A stretch of 8,017 bases of DNA. Origin: Clostridia bacterium. Lineage in GTDB: Bacteria > Bacillota_E > RBS10-35 > JAJYVN01. The notes beneath the pieces are model-generated. The model saw only the letters and a list, made by a program, of their open reading frames with translations. It searched no databases and was not told the origin of the DNA. The stretch's first letter is position 1, and every line of letters begins with the position of its first letter. The position numbers and the translations under genes were made by a program. Location: NCBI GenBank assembly GCA_027335515.1, contig DAHWHT010000374.1:1-8017 (forward strand), read 5' to 3'. This document shows, piece by piece, positions 1 to 7,076 of this stretch.

Positions 1-256
1 TGGCAACGTCGCCCGACGTGCCGGACACACCGCGACATCCGCCGCGCCCGCCTGGGCAGAGGCGGCGGTCGGACGCGACGCGGATTGCGTCCGTACCGGC
101 TTTCCGCTTCCCCGCGGTCGGCCTGGCAGCGCCGGGGCCCGCGTCCCCTCCGCGGGCGTTTTGCGTCCCCGGACCAATCCCGGCGACGGTGGCCGCAAGG
201 ACCGCAAGCTGGTGGGCCGCGCTCAAGTCCCGGTCCGGCACCACCCCGCAGGCCTC
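1..256 (-). pseudogene. Remnant of IS605/IS607-type OrfB (TnpB) transposase, C-terminal part, running off left edge
   Basis: Read on the minus strand from 256 downwards, one frame gives EACGVVPDRDLSAAHQL, followed about 20 residues later by TQNARGGDAGPG and then KRKAGTD. In OrfB/TnpB transposases the last zinc-ribbon cysteine pair leads into a DRD-x-N-A-A motif (part of the RuvC III active site), and many high-GC members end with an LNARGG...KREPGT tail; the match in order and spacing is good. The canonical N of DRDxNAA is S here. The frame stays open to base 1, so the true end lies outside the window. The first zinc-ribbon cysteines are absent in this frame. A weak resemblance (TFRVAGSRK, 303-335) sits in another frame with both expected cysteines replaced, which suggests frameshift and decay. 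No RuvC I/II region or start is visible, so I call a non-functional fragment. Identification is by motif memory only. Confidence 0.6.
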
Positions 257-506
257 GCGGCGCCGAGGGGGTCGGCAGGCCGCGGGGCGTCGCCCACGCC
301 GGCCTCTTGCGGGACCCGGCAACGCGGAAGGTGTCCCGCCGCCGCCTCCACGGACCGCCCGTCCGCGGTCTTGCGCGCACCCTGTCCCGGGGCACCACGC
401 GCCGGCGCCGCTGCACCCCTGTGCGTCGCTGCGCCTGCGACCCGGTCGCGGTGGGCATAGGCCGTGCCAACCGCGCCGGCATGTTCATCCCCGCATCCGC
501 TCCTGG
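257..506. other. Non-coding or decayed stretch downstream of the nucleotidyltransferase gene
   Basis: All minus-strand frames here give Arg/Pro/Gly/Ala-rich translations typical of random high-GC sequence. One frame opens with an ATG at 488-486, preceded by AGGAG about 11 bases upstream, and stays open to the left edge. Its product is extremely arginine-rich and has no recognisable motif, so I do not call it a gene. No clear terminator hairpin followed by a T run was seen after the stop at 507-509. The stretch may include eroded upstream parts of the transposase remnant. Confidence 0.4.
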
Positions 507-3029
507 TCAGGTGGCGCGATCGTCGTCGCTGGCCGCTGCGATGTCGACCTCTGCCACGATGTCGGCGATGATGCGGCGGTATTCATCCAGCAGTTCCTGG
601 CCGTCTCCCGGTACCGGCTCGGCGTGCAGGTGGACCAGCGGCCGGTCGGCGTCCGGCAGGACGGCGACCCAGGCCTCGCCGCGATGAACCTTCACACCTT
701 CCAGCAGGGTGATCTGCTGGCCGCGGGTGACCTCCACGAGGCGCCGCATGAGGTGTCCCTTGGCCTGCCAGGGACAGGCCACGGCGTCGACCGCGATGGC
801 GGAGCGGGGCAGGGCTGCGACCAGTGCGCTGAGGGGTCTATCCGACTCGGCGAGCCATTTGAGCAGCAGACCCGTCGCGAACATGCCGTCCAGACCCGGA
901 TGGAAGGCGGGGAAGGCGAACCCGCCGAGGCCGTCGCCCGCCAGGGTCAACCCGCCCGCGGAGGCGGCTTCCATCAGGGCCCGTGCCCCCGAACGGGTTC
1001 GGCGCACCGTGACCCCGTGGGGACGGCAGGCGGCCTCCACGGCCGCCGTCGCCGTCAGCGGCACGGCCACCTCGGCGTGGCGCTGCCGACCGGCGGCCAG
1101 CGTGGCAAACAACACCAGGGTCTCCTGGTGGGACAGCGTCCGGCCCTGGTCGTCAACGATCGTGATCCGTTCCCCGGTGGCGTCCAGGTGGATGCCGCAG
1201 TCGGCCCGCAGCGCCCGCACCACCTGGTCCAGTTCCACGGGGTCCCGGCCGACGAGGGCCGCGGCCCCCCGGATACCGGGCGTGCCGATGGCCATGGCCT
1301 GCGCCCCATACTCTGCCAGCGCCTGTGGCAGCACGGTACCCGCGTTGCCGCCACCGTAGTCCAACACCACGCGTGGTGCCGCGGAGCCGGCGGGCAGCAT
1401 GCCCAGCGCCGAGAGGTAGCCGGTCAGGTAGATGTCCAGAACCTTCGCCGGGTAGCTGATGGTGCCGACGTCGTCGGGCGCGACGCGGCGCGCGTCCTCT
1501 CGGAAATACAGGTTTTCGATCTTGCGCTCTGCGGCGGTGTCGACATCGATGCCGCGATTGTCCAGGAAGCGCAGTTCCATTTGGTGCGCGGGCGCGTCCC
1601 CGTCGACCCGCACGAATACCCCGCCCCGCGTGCTGAGTGCGCTGGCGGCGTACCGTATGACCGGCATGGGCACCGACTCCAGGTTGTGGACGCGGATACC
1701 GGCGGACGCCAGACCGGACATCAGGGCCCGCTTGATCATCACGGACGCGGGATGGCCGTCGCGGCTGACCACGACGGCGTCCCCGCGCTGCAGGGTTGAA
1801 CCGTAGGCGGCCCCGAGTCGTACGGCCATCTCCGGGCCGACATCGACGTTGGCCACGCCGCCGACACCGCCGGCCGCAAACAGGGCACGCTGCCAACGCG
1901 CGCCCCAGACGATGCTCTGATTGACCACCGCGTCCGCATCGACGACCTTGTTGGGCCAGAGTTTTACCTCCGGCTTGATCTGGCAGCCGTCGTGCAGGTG
2001 GCAGCCGTCTCCGATGACCGCGCCTTCCTGCACGGAGGCGGTGGCTCCGATACGCAGGCCGCGCCCGAGCAGGGCTCCCAGAACCACCGCGCGCGGTCCG
2101 ACGTAGTCGTTGCCCAGCAGCACGGCCCGGGAGACCCTCGCGCCGCGGTCGACCACGGAGTTGGCTCCGATCACCGCCGGTCCTTCCACGACGGCGTCTT
2201 CGCGCACCGATGAGTTTTCACCGATGAGCAGTGGACCCTGCAGCTTGGCCGACGGTGCGACCGAAGCCCCGGCCGCGATCCACACGTCCCCGGGGAAGCG
2301 TCGACCGGGAAGGTCCAGGTGGACCCGGCCTCGGAGTGCGTCTTCGTTGGCCTGCATGAACTGGCTGAGGTTGCCGATGTCGCACCAGTAGCCGTCGACG
2401 GCGCAGCCGTACAGCGGTGCCCCTGCCGCCATCAGTCTTGGAAAGAGGTCCTTGCTGAAGTCGTAGGATTGGCCGGGTGGGACCTCGGCCAGGGCCTGCG
2501 GTTCGATGACGTAGATGCCGGTGTTGATGGTGTCCGAGAAGACCTCCCCCCACCCCGGCTTCTCCAGAAAGCGCTGGATGGCGCCGGAGCCGTCGAGGAC
2601 CACGACCCCGAACTCCAGCGGGTTGGCCACGCGGGCCAGGGCGAGCGTCACCCAGGACTGGCGCTGGCGGTGCAACTCGATGACGCGGCCGAGGTCGACA
2701 TCCGTCAGGGCGTCCCCACTGATGACCAGGAATGTCCCCTGCAGGTCCGCGGCGCAGCGGCGCACGCTGCCGGCGGTGCCAAGAGGCTCCGGTTCGACCG
2801 AGTAGGTGATCTCCATGCCGAACTCGGCCCCGTCACCGAAGTAGTGCTCGATCTGGGCCGAGAGGTACTGCACGGTCACGATCACCTCGGTGATCCCGTG
2901 CCGGCGCAGCAGGTGCAGGATGTGCTCCATGACCGGCCGTCCGACCACCGGTACCATCGGCTTGGGGCGACTGGATGTGAGCGGACGCAGCCGGGTTCCC
3001 TCTCCACCGGCCATGACCACGGCCTTCAT
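507..3029 (-). CDS. Sugar-phosphate nucleotidyltransferase fused to degenerate phosphomannomutase-like domain (ManC/GlmU-like), 840 aa
   Basis: This cytoplasmic enzyme probably makes an NDP-sugar (GDP-mannose or a UDP/dTDP-hexose) for cell-surface polysaccharide; the exact nucleotide and sugar cannot be read from sequence. Residues 1-235 form the nucleotidyltransferase domain: [11 protein letters not shown] at 8-18 with RPKPM just after, the metal-binding SGDALTDVD at 104-112, FLEKP at 154-158 and YWCDIGN at 214-220. Residues about 245-375 carry hexapeptide repeats of a left-handed beta-helix. Residues about 385-840 align in plan with phosphomannomutase/phosphoglucomutase, but the four active-site motifs are replaced (see finding). 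The start gives the family's usual [13 protein letters not shown] opening and is the only in-frame start before an upstream stop at 3084-3086. There is no good ribosome binding site of its own; translation seems coupled to a leader frame ending at ATGA. It is transcribed away from the cysteine desulfurase gene. Products of this length and plan are usually annotated mannose-1-phosphate guanylyltransferase or NDP-sugar synthase. Domain calls are firm; substrate is not. Confidence 0.92.
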   Translation of the reverse strand: MKAVVMAGGEGTRLRPLTSSRPKPMVPVVGRPVMEHILHLLRRHGITEVIVTVQYLSAQIEHYFGDGAEFGMEITYSVEPEPLGTAGSVRRCAADLQGTFLVISGDALTDVDLGRVIELHRQRQSWVTLALARVANPLEFGVVVLDGSGAIQRFLEKPGWGEVFSDTINTGIYVIEPQALAEVPPGQSYDFSKDLFPRLMAAGAPLYGCAVDGYWCDIGNLSQFMQANEDALRGRVHLDLPGRRFPGDVWIAAGASVAPSAKLQGPLLIGENSSVREDAVVEGPAVIGANSVVDRGARVSRAVLLGNDYVGPRAVVLGALLGRGLRIGATASVQEGAVIGDGCHLHDGCQIKPEVKLWPNKVVDADAVVNQSIVWGARWQRALFAAGGVGGVANVDVGPEMAVRLGAAYGSTLQRGDAVVVSRDGHPASVMIKRALMSGLASAGIRVHNLESVPMPVIRYAASALSTRGGVFVRVDGDAPAHQMELRFLDNRGIDVDTAAERKIENLYFREDARRVAPDDVGTISYPAKVLDIYLTGYLSALGMLPAGSAAPRVVLDYGGGNAGTVLPQALAEYGAQAMAIGTPGIRGAAALVGRDPVELDQVVRALRADCGIHLDATGERITIVDDQGRTLSHQETLVLFATLAAGRQRHAEVAVPLTATAAVEAACRPHGVTVRRTRSGARALMEAASAGGLTLAGDGLGGFAFPAFHPGLDGMFATGLLLKWLAESDRPLSALVAALPRSAIAVDAVACPWQAKGHLMRRLVEVTRGQQITLLEGVKVHRGEAWVAVLPDADRPLVHLHAEPVPGDGQELLDEYRRIIADIVAEVDIAAASDDDRAT

Positions 3030-3070
3030 GTGCGGTTGGCGGGACGACCCCTCGCGCGGAGGGGGGCCAC
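3026..3070 (-). CDS. Candidate 14-residue leader ORF overlapping the nucleotidyltransferase start
   Basis: On the minus strand a GTG at 3070-3068 opens a 14-codon frame, [14 protein letters not shown], ending in TGA at 3028-3026. That TGA overlaps the downstream ATG (3029-3027) as ATGA, the usual arrangement for translational coupling. An excellent Shine-Dalgarno sequence, AAGGGAGG (3084-3077), lies six bases before the GTG, whereas nothing comparable lies at a workable distance from the downstream ATG. The frame also contains a 6-bp hairpin (3048-3064). The peptide itself shows no motif and may matter only through being translated. Very short frames arise by chance, so the support is the SD spacing plus the ATGA overlap. 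Confidence 0.5.
   Translation of the reverse strand: MAPLRARGRPANRT
3048..3064 (-). promoter_or_regulatory. Hairpin inside the leader ORF
   Basis: Minus-strand CCCCTC-CGCGC-GAGGGG forms a perfect 6-bp GC-rich stem with a 5-base loop, ending 18 bases before the nucleotidyltransferase ATG. It carries a GAGGGG arm that would otherwise be the only SD-like sequence near that ATG, though at a long spacing. Ribosomes translating the leader would melt it. Such hairpins also occur by chance in GC-rich DNA. Confidence 0.35.
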
Positions 3071-3076
3071 GCCTTG

Positions 3077-3084
3077 CCTCCCTT
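3077..3084 (-). promoter_or_regulatory. Strong Shine-Dalgarno AAGGGAGG serving the leader ORF
   Basis: Minus-strand AAGGGAGG is a near-perfect anti-16S match. It is six bases from GTG 3070-3068 but 47 bases from the nucleotidyltransferase ATG, too far to load ribosomes there directly. This decides that initiation on this transcript probably begins at the leader. Confidence 0.55.
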
Positions 3085-3380
3085 CATGAATGGCGTCGGG
3101 TTCGAGAGGCTTCCTTGCCCGTACCTGTATCTGTGGGCCAATCCCGTGCAGCGATCGGCAACGGATGATCCTGCGGTCGCGCCGGGGCCGCCCGACCGCG
3201 CCGGCTGTCTGCGGGCGCGACCCGGACAGGGCTGGCGTTCGGTTTGCCGACGGATGCCTCCTGCTATGCCGTGCCCCAAAGCTACCGACATGCCCGCAGT
3301 CTGCCGTCGACGCCGGGCGCGCCGGACCCGCGTGGTATGCTGCCCAAGAAGTGCACCGCCGGGGAATGGGGAAGCAAACG
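3085..3380. other. Divergent intergenic region between nucleotidyltransferase and cysteine desulfurase genes
   Basis: About 300 bases between two divergently transcribed units. Open frames crossing it have no motif and no ribosome binding site. It should contain promoters for both directions; only one candidate (for the plus strand, 3333-3341) is described separately, and I could not pick a convincing minus-strand promoter. No tRNA, riboswitch or repeat was recognised. Confidence 0.5.
3333..3341 (+). promoter_or_regulatory. Candidate extended -10 promoter element for the nifZ-thiI unit
   Basis: TGGTATGCT fits an extended -10 (TGn followed by TATGCT, two mismatches to TATAAT). It would start transcription near 3348, giving a leader of about 33 bases before the ATG at 3381. 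No good -35 hexamer lies 17 bases upstream, which extended -10 promoters tolerate. Position is sensible but the evidence is only motif-level. Confidence 0.35.
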
Positions 3381-4603
<1,223 letters not shown>

Positions 4604-4607
<4 letters not shown>

Positions 4608-5836
4608 ACGGCGAGCAAATCCTGATTGGCCGCTATGCGGAGATTGCCCTAAAGGGTGGCAACCGCCCGGACTTCGAGCGGGCGTTGCTGCGCGCCGCCC
4701 GGCTGCGTTTGCCGGCCGGCAGCCGGGTCGAACTCCGTGGCAGCCGGCTGCTGGCGCGCCTGACCGCCGACCGCGCCGTCGAGGATGGCGTGCGCGCCCT
4801 GCAGCACGTCTTTGGGCTGACGGCGGTGCAGCCCGCCTGGCGGTTGGCGCGCCCCCTGGAACTGGCGCGGGTGGTGGAGGGTGTGATCCATCTGGCCCAG
4901 GAGGCGGCGCGCGGCGGGGCCCGAACCTTCAAGATCGCCGCGCGTCGCGCCGACAAATCGTTTCCCCTGGACTCGCCGGCGCTGAACCGGCAACTCGGTG
5001 CGGAGGTGCTTTCGGCCACCGGCCTGCGGGTCGATGTTCACGGCCCGGATGTGGAGATCGGTGTCGATGTGCGTGCGGACGCCGTTTACCTGTGGGGCGG
5101 GGGGGCGCCTGGGCCGGGCGGCCTGCCGACCGGGACGGCCGGCAGGGCCGTGGCGTTGATGTCCGGGGGGATCGACAGTCCGGTGGCCGCGTATCTCGCC
5201 GCCAAGCGGGGGCTGAGCCTCGCTGCCGTGTACTGCCACACCCCGCCGTACACCGGAGAGGGCGTGCGCCAGAAGGTCATCGATCTTTGCCGCCTCTTGG
5301 CCCGCTACGCCGGTCCGGTCCGGCTTTGGGTGGTGGGATTCACCCCGGTGCAGTTGGCCGTGCAGGCGGGGGTGCCCGAGCCCCTTAGGACGCTGGTGGC
5401 GCGGCGGTTCATGCTGCGCATCGCTGGCGCGGTGGCGCGGCGCGAGCGGGCCGGTGCCCTTGTCACCGGAGACAGCCTGGGTCAGGTGGCGAGCCAGACG
5501 CTCGAGAGCCTGGCCGCGACCGGTGAAGTGGCCGAGCTGCCGTTGCTGCGCCCGTTGGTGGCGATGGACAAAATGGAAATTGTCGCCGTGGCCCGGCGGC
5601 TGGAGACCTATCCCGTCTCGATCCGCCCGTTTGACGATTGCTGCAGCCTGTTTGCCCCTCGGCACCCGCGCACCCGCCCGACCCGGGTGGACGTGCGGTT
5701 CGCCGAGGCCGCGCTGGATGTGGTCGCCTTGGTGCAGGAGGCGTTGGCGGCCAGCGAGCGGTTGCAGGTCACCCCGGAGGGTGCGGTCGCACGCCCGGCG
5801 ATCGGCCCCGCCCCCGAGGGGCACGACGGCGGTTGA
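4604..5836 (+). CDS. thiI: tRNA 4-thiouridine synthetase ThiI (tRNA sulfurtransferase), 410 aa, no rhodanese domain
   Basis: ThiI adenylates uridine 8 of tRNA and replaces oxygen with sulfur to give 4-thiouridine, a near-UV sensor; in some bacteria it also supplies sulfur for thiamine thiazole. Residues 1 to about 55 are the N-terminal ferredoxin-like domain (ILIGRYAEIALKGGNR), about 60-165 the THUMP domain (tRNA binding; TFKIAARRADKSFP at 108-121), and about 180-375 the ATP-pyrophosphatase domain with PP-loop SGGIDSPVA (187-195), VTGDSLGQVASQTLES (287-302) and DDCCSLF (344-350). The protein ends about 60 residues after DDCC with no rhodanese domain, like the roughly 400-residue Bacillus form and unlike the 482-residue E. 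coli form. The TTG start (4604-4606) overlaps the upstream TGA as TTGA; it places the family's usual opening at residue 5 and no better start exists in frame. Translation is probably coupled to the desulfurase gene. Confidence 0.95.
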
Positions 5837-5992
5837 CCGCCGCCGCGGCGTGCGTCCTCGGTCGCGGTCGCTGGAACCGCCCGCCGTCGGCCATCGGGAA
5901 GCCGGCCCGGGGCAATGCGCCTCGGGTCCCACCGGCACCTCTGCCCGGTAACGGGTGGATGCAAGATGTGACTGCGGATCGTGCAACGGTAG
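5837..5992. other. Gap after thiI with no recognisable gene
   Basis: The 156 bases up to an in-frame TAG at 5990-5992 show no coding signal I trust on either strand. A short stem (5827-5842, loop TTGA) spans the thiI stop but lacks a T run, so it is not called a terminator. Together with 5993-6266 this makes a 430-base stretch between thiI and the next intact gene. Confidence 0.45.
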
Positions 5993-6169
5993 GTGGGAGC
6001 AGGTGCAGCGTGGTACCAGAGGTTGTCCGCCCCTCGCCGGTCCCGGGTACCGGGGATCCAGGTGGGGACGTTGCGGCGGTGGAACAAGAAGGCGAGAATT
6101 CGCCCCATGGCCCGTTGTGGGGCTGGGCGTCGGCGCTGGGCCCGCGGGGACGTTCTGGCCCTGCTGGGC

Positions 6170-6203
6170 GAGGATAGGCCGAGACAGAGGATAGGCCGAG
6201 ACA
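6170..6203 (+). repeat. Perfect 17-bp tandem duplication, two copies
   Basis: GAGGATAGGCCGAGACA occurs at 6170-6186 and again directly at 6187-6203 with no mismatch. It is followed at once by a GAGG-type run (6204 to about 6217). Since 17 is not a multiple of three, the second copy shifts the frame of the helix-turn-helix fragment it sits in. A recent slippage or repair event is the simplest origin. Confidence 0.9.
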
Positions 6204-6217
6204 GAGGGAGGGAGGGA
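6204..6217 (+). repeat. Short GAGG tetranucleotide run
   Basis: GAGGGAGGGAGGGA directly follows the 17-bp tandem repeat. It is purine-only on this strand and SD-like, but the next start codon (6267) is about 50 bases away, so it is unlikely to be the ribosome binding site of the following gene. Confidence 0.7.
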
Positions 6218-6266
6218 GCGGCGTTCCCCCCGCGGTTGTGGGGCGGGGGCTGGGTGCCGCGTTGAC

Positions 6267-6893
6267 ATGGTGGATGGCAATCGGAAGGTGGGCATTGCCG
6301 GCGCGGGCCGCATGGGGATCGGTTTGGCCGTCGCCTGGGCGGCGGAGGGTTGGGACGTGGTGCTGGGCAGCCGCAACCCGGAGGCGCTGGCCGAGCGGCT
6401 GCCCGTGGGGACGGGGGTGCGGCCCGCCGGGTACGCGGAGGCCGTCCGCGCCCCCGTGGTGGTGTTTGCCACCCCGTGGTCGGCCACCGCCGATCTGGTG
6501 CGTGCGGAGGCGGAGGTACTTGCGGACCGGATTCTCATCGATATCACCAACCCGTTCGGCCAGGCGCCGCCTGGGGTGTCGGGTATCGCCGTCCACCAGG
6601 CGGCCCTCGGCCGACCGGCGCGCTGGACGGTCGCCGTCAAGACGAACTTCTGGAGCACCATCGGCCCCCAGGATGGCGTGCTTCGTCAGTGCCTGATCGC
6701 CGCCGACGACGAAGGTGCGCGGGCGGTCGCCGTGGCCCTTGCGGTCGCCGCAGGCTTTGCGCCGCTGGATTGCGGCGGATTGGATGCGGCCCTGGCTCTC
6801 GACGGCATGGTGCCGTTGATGATCGAACTCGATCGCCGCGCCGGTGGCGGTCACCGCGGTCACTGGCACTTTGCGACCGCTGGCGGCGCCTGA
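6267..6893 (+). CDS. NADP oxidoreductase, coenzyme F420-dependent family (NpdG-like), 208 aa
   Basis: A small soluble dinucleotide-binding protein. Residues 9-17 (GIAGAGRMG) form the Rossmann glycine loop; SRNP at 35-38 ends the second strand, where the Arg favours NADP(H) over NAD(H). FATPW (67-71) and LIDITNPF (90-97) match the strand ends of the F420-dependent NADP reductase family (Pfam F420_oxidored). KTNFWSTIG (125-133) sits where family members have K-x-F-N-T, and AADDEGARAV...GFAPLDCGGLDAA (145-175) matches their C-terminal half. Length is about right for NpdG/Fno (roughly 210-230). The ATG at 6267 lies one base after the stop of the preceding fragment, with a loosely SD-like GGGGGCTGGG upstream; it puts the glycine loop at residue 9 as expected. 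No F420 biosynthesis or F420-using gene is in view, so the real hydride partner is open. The C-terminal HWHF is not a motif I recognise. Confidence 0.78.
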   Translation: MVDGNRKVGIAGAGRMGIGLAVAWAAEGWDVVLGSRNPEALAERLPVGTGVRPAGYAEAVRAPVVVFATPWSATADLVRAEAEVLADRILIDITNPFGQAPPGVSGIAVHQAALGRPARWTVAVKTNFWSTIGPQDGVLRQCLIAADDEGARAVAVALAVAAGFAPLDCGGLDAALALDGMVPLMIELDRRAGGGHRGHWHFATAGGA

Positions 6894-6929
6894 TTTTGCG
6901 CCGCAGGCCCCGGGCCGAAACCGTGGGCA

Positions 6930-6949
6930 GGTTCGGGCTACCCGCAACC
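6930..6949 (+). terminator. Weak terminator-like hairpin after the NpdG-like gene
   Basis: GGTTCGGG pairs with CCCG-C-AACC across a CTA loop, an 8-bp stem with one bulged C. It begins 37 bases after the stop codon. Only CGCATTT follows rather than a clear T run, so termination is uncertain. Confidence 0.25.
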
Positions 6950-6999
6950 CGCATTTCCATGTGTGGGGCGGTCGGGCGGGGCATGGCGTTTCAACACAT

Positions 7000-7031
7000 T
7001 CCCTCCCGAACGTTCGGGATGCCGGGAGGGA
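7000..7031 (+). promoter_or_regulatory. Inverted repeat with nested 14-bp palindrome upstream of the DUF58 gene
   Basis: TCCCTCCCG (7000-7008) pairs perfectly with CGGGAGGGA (7023-7031) around a 14-base loop. Nested within, CCCGAACGTTCGGG (7005-7018) is a perfect 14-bp palindrome, so two alternative folds are possible. The right arm contains GGGAGGG, an SD-like sequence 13 bases before an in-frame GTG at 7044. It may be a protein-binding operator, a structure masking a ribosome binding site, or an imperfect terminator without a T run. Confidence 0.5.
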
Positions 7032-7076
7032 TTGGCCAACACCGTGCGGAACAGGCCATTTGGGCGGTGGCACACG

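Larger units (their letters stand above)
5993..6265 (+). pseudogene. Truncated IS607-type TnpA / MerR-like helix-turn-helix fragment
   Basis: The 90-codon frame from GTG 5993 to TGA 6265 contains, at residues about 8-63, GIQVGTLRRW followed by RIRPMARCGAGRRRWARGDV and LALLGED. This matches the winged-helix/MerR-like head of IS607-family TnpA serine recombinases, which read roughly LGVSxxTLRRWxxxGRIRPxRTxGGRRRYxxxDVxxLLG. TLRRW rather than MerR's TLRYY favours the IS607 type. The expected serine-recombinase core (YARVSS...Q, starting some 15 residues after the HTH) is missing; instead the frame runs through a 17-bp duplication and a GAGG run to an unrelated tail. The usual LG of the first helix is PG (20-21) and the helix before it is arginine-rich, suggesting point decay. 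The homologous part is about 6011-6178. It could alternatively be a small excisionase-like protein, but no clear ribosome binding site precedes the GTG. Confidence 0.55.

Noticed and set aside
244..488. Possible small gene on the minus strand starting at ATG 488
   Set aside because: The product is dominated by arginine and proline, has no motif, conflicts with the better-supported transposase frame, and the AGGAG upstream is at a poor 11-base spacing.
18..1799. A 593-codon open frame on the plus strand opposite the nucleotidyltransferase gene
   Set aside because: It is antisense to a gene with firm motifs, its translation is Gly/Arg/His/Pro-rich with no recognisable domain, and long antisense frames are common in high-GC DNA. 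The same holds for the long minus-strand frames opposite the desulfurase, thiI and oxidoreductase genes.
3090..3380. N-terminal extension of the cysteine desulfurase (open frame back to 3090)
   Set aside because: The extra 97 residues are Arg/Cys/Pro-rich with no family similarity, and the ATG at 3381 has a well-spaced GGGGA and gives the usual family N-terminus.
5827..5842. Hairpin CGGCGG-TTGA-CCGCCG at the thiI stop as a terminator
   Set aside because: The stem overlaps the stop codon and is not followed by a T run; similar stems are frequent in this GC-rich sequence.
6010..6110. T-box-like sequence (GTGGTACCA, and GGTGGAAC followed by TTCGCCCC)
   Set aside because: The antiterminator pairings do not form around the TGGTACC bulge, no stem I or specifier loop is evident, and the downstream gene is not an aminoacyl-tRNA synthetase or amino-acid gene. 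The region reads better as part of the helix-turn-helix fragment.
6047..6112. Cluster of SmaI, KpnI, BamHI, EcoRI and NcoI sites resembling a cloning-vector polylinker
   Set aside because: The order and spacing differ from pUC-type polylinkers, the sites fall inside a reading frame with helix-turn-helix similarity, and such sites are frequent in GC-rich DNA. I see no vector sequence around it.
7007..7016. CGAACGTTCG as a possible LexA/DinR box
   Set aside because: LexA boxes of Firmicutes and Actinobacteria have a four-base spacer between CGAAC and GTTCG. Here the half-sites abut with no spacer.
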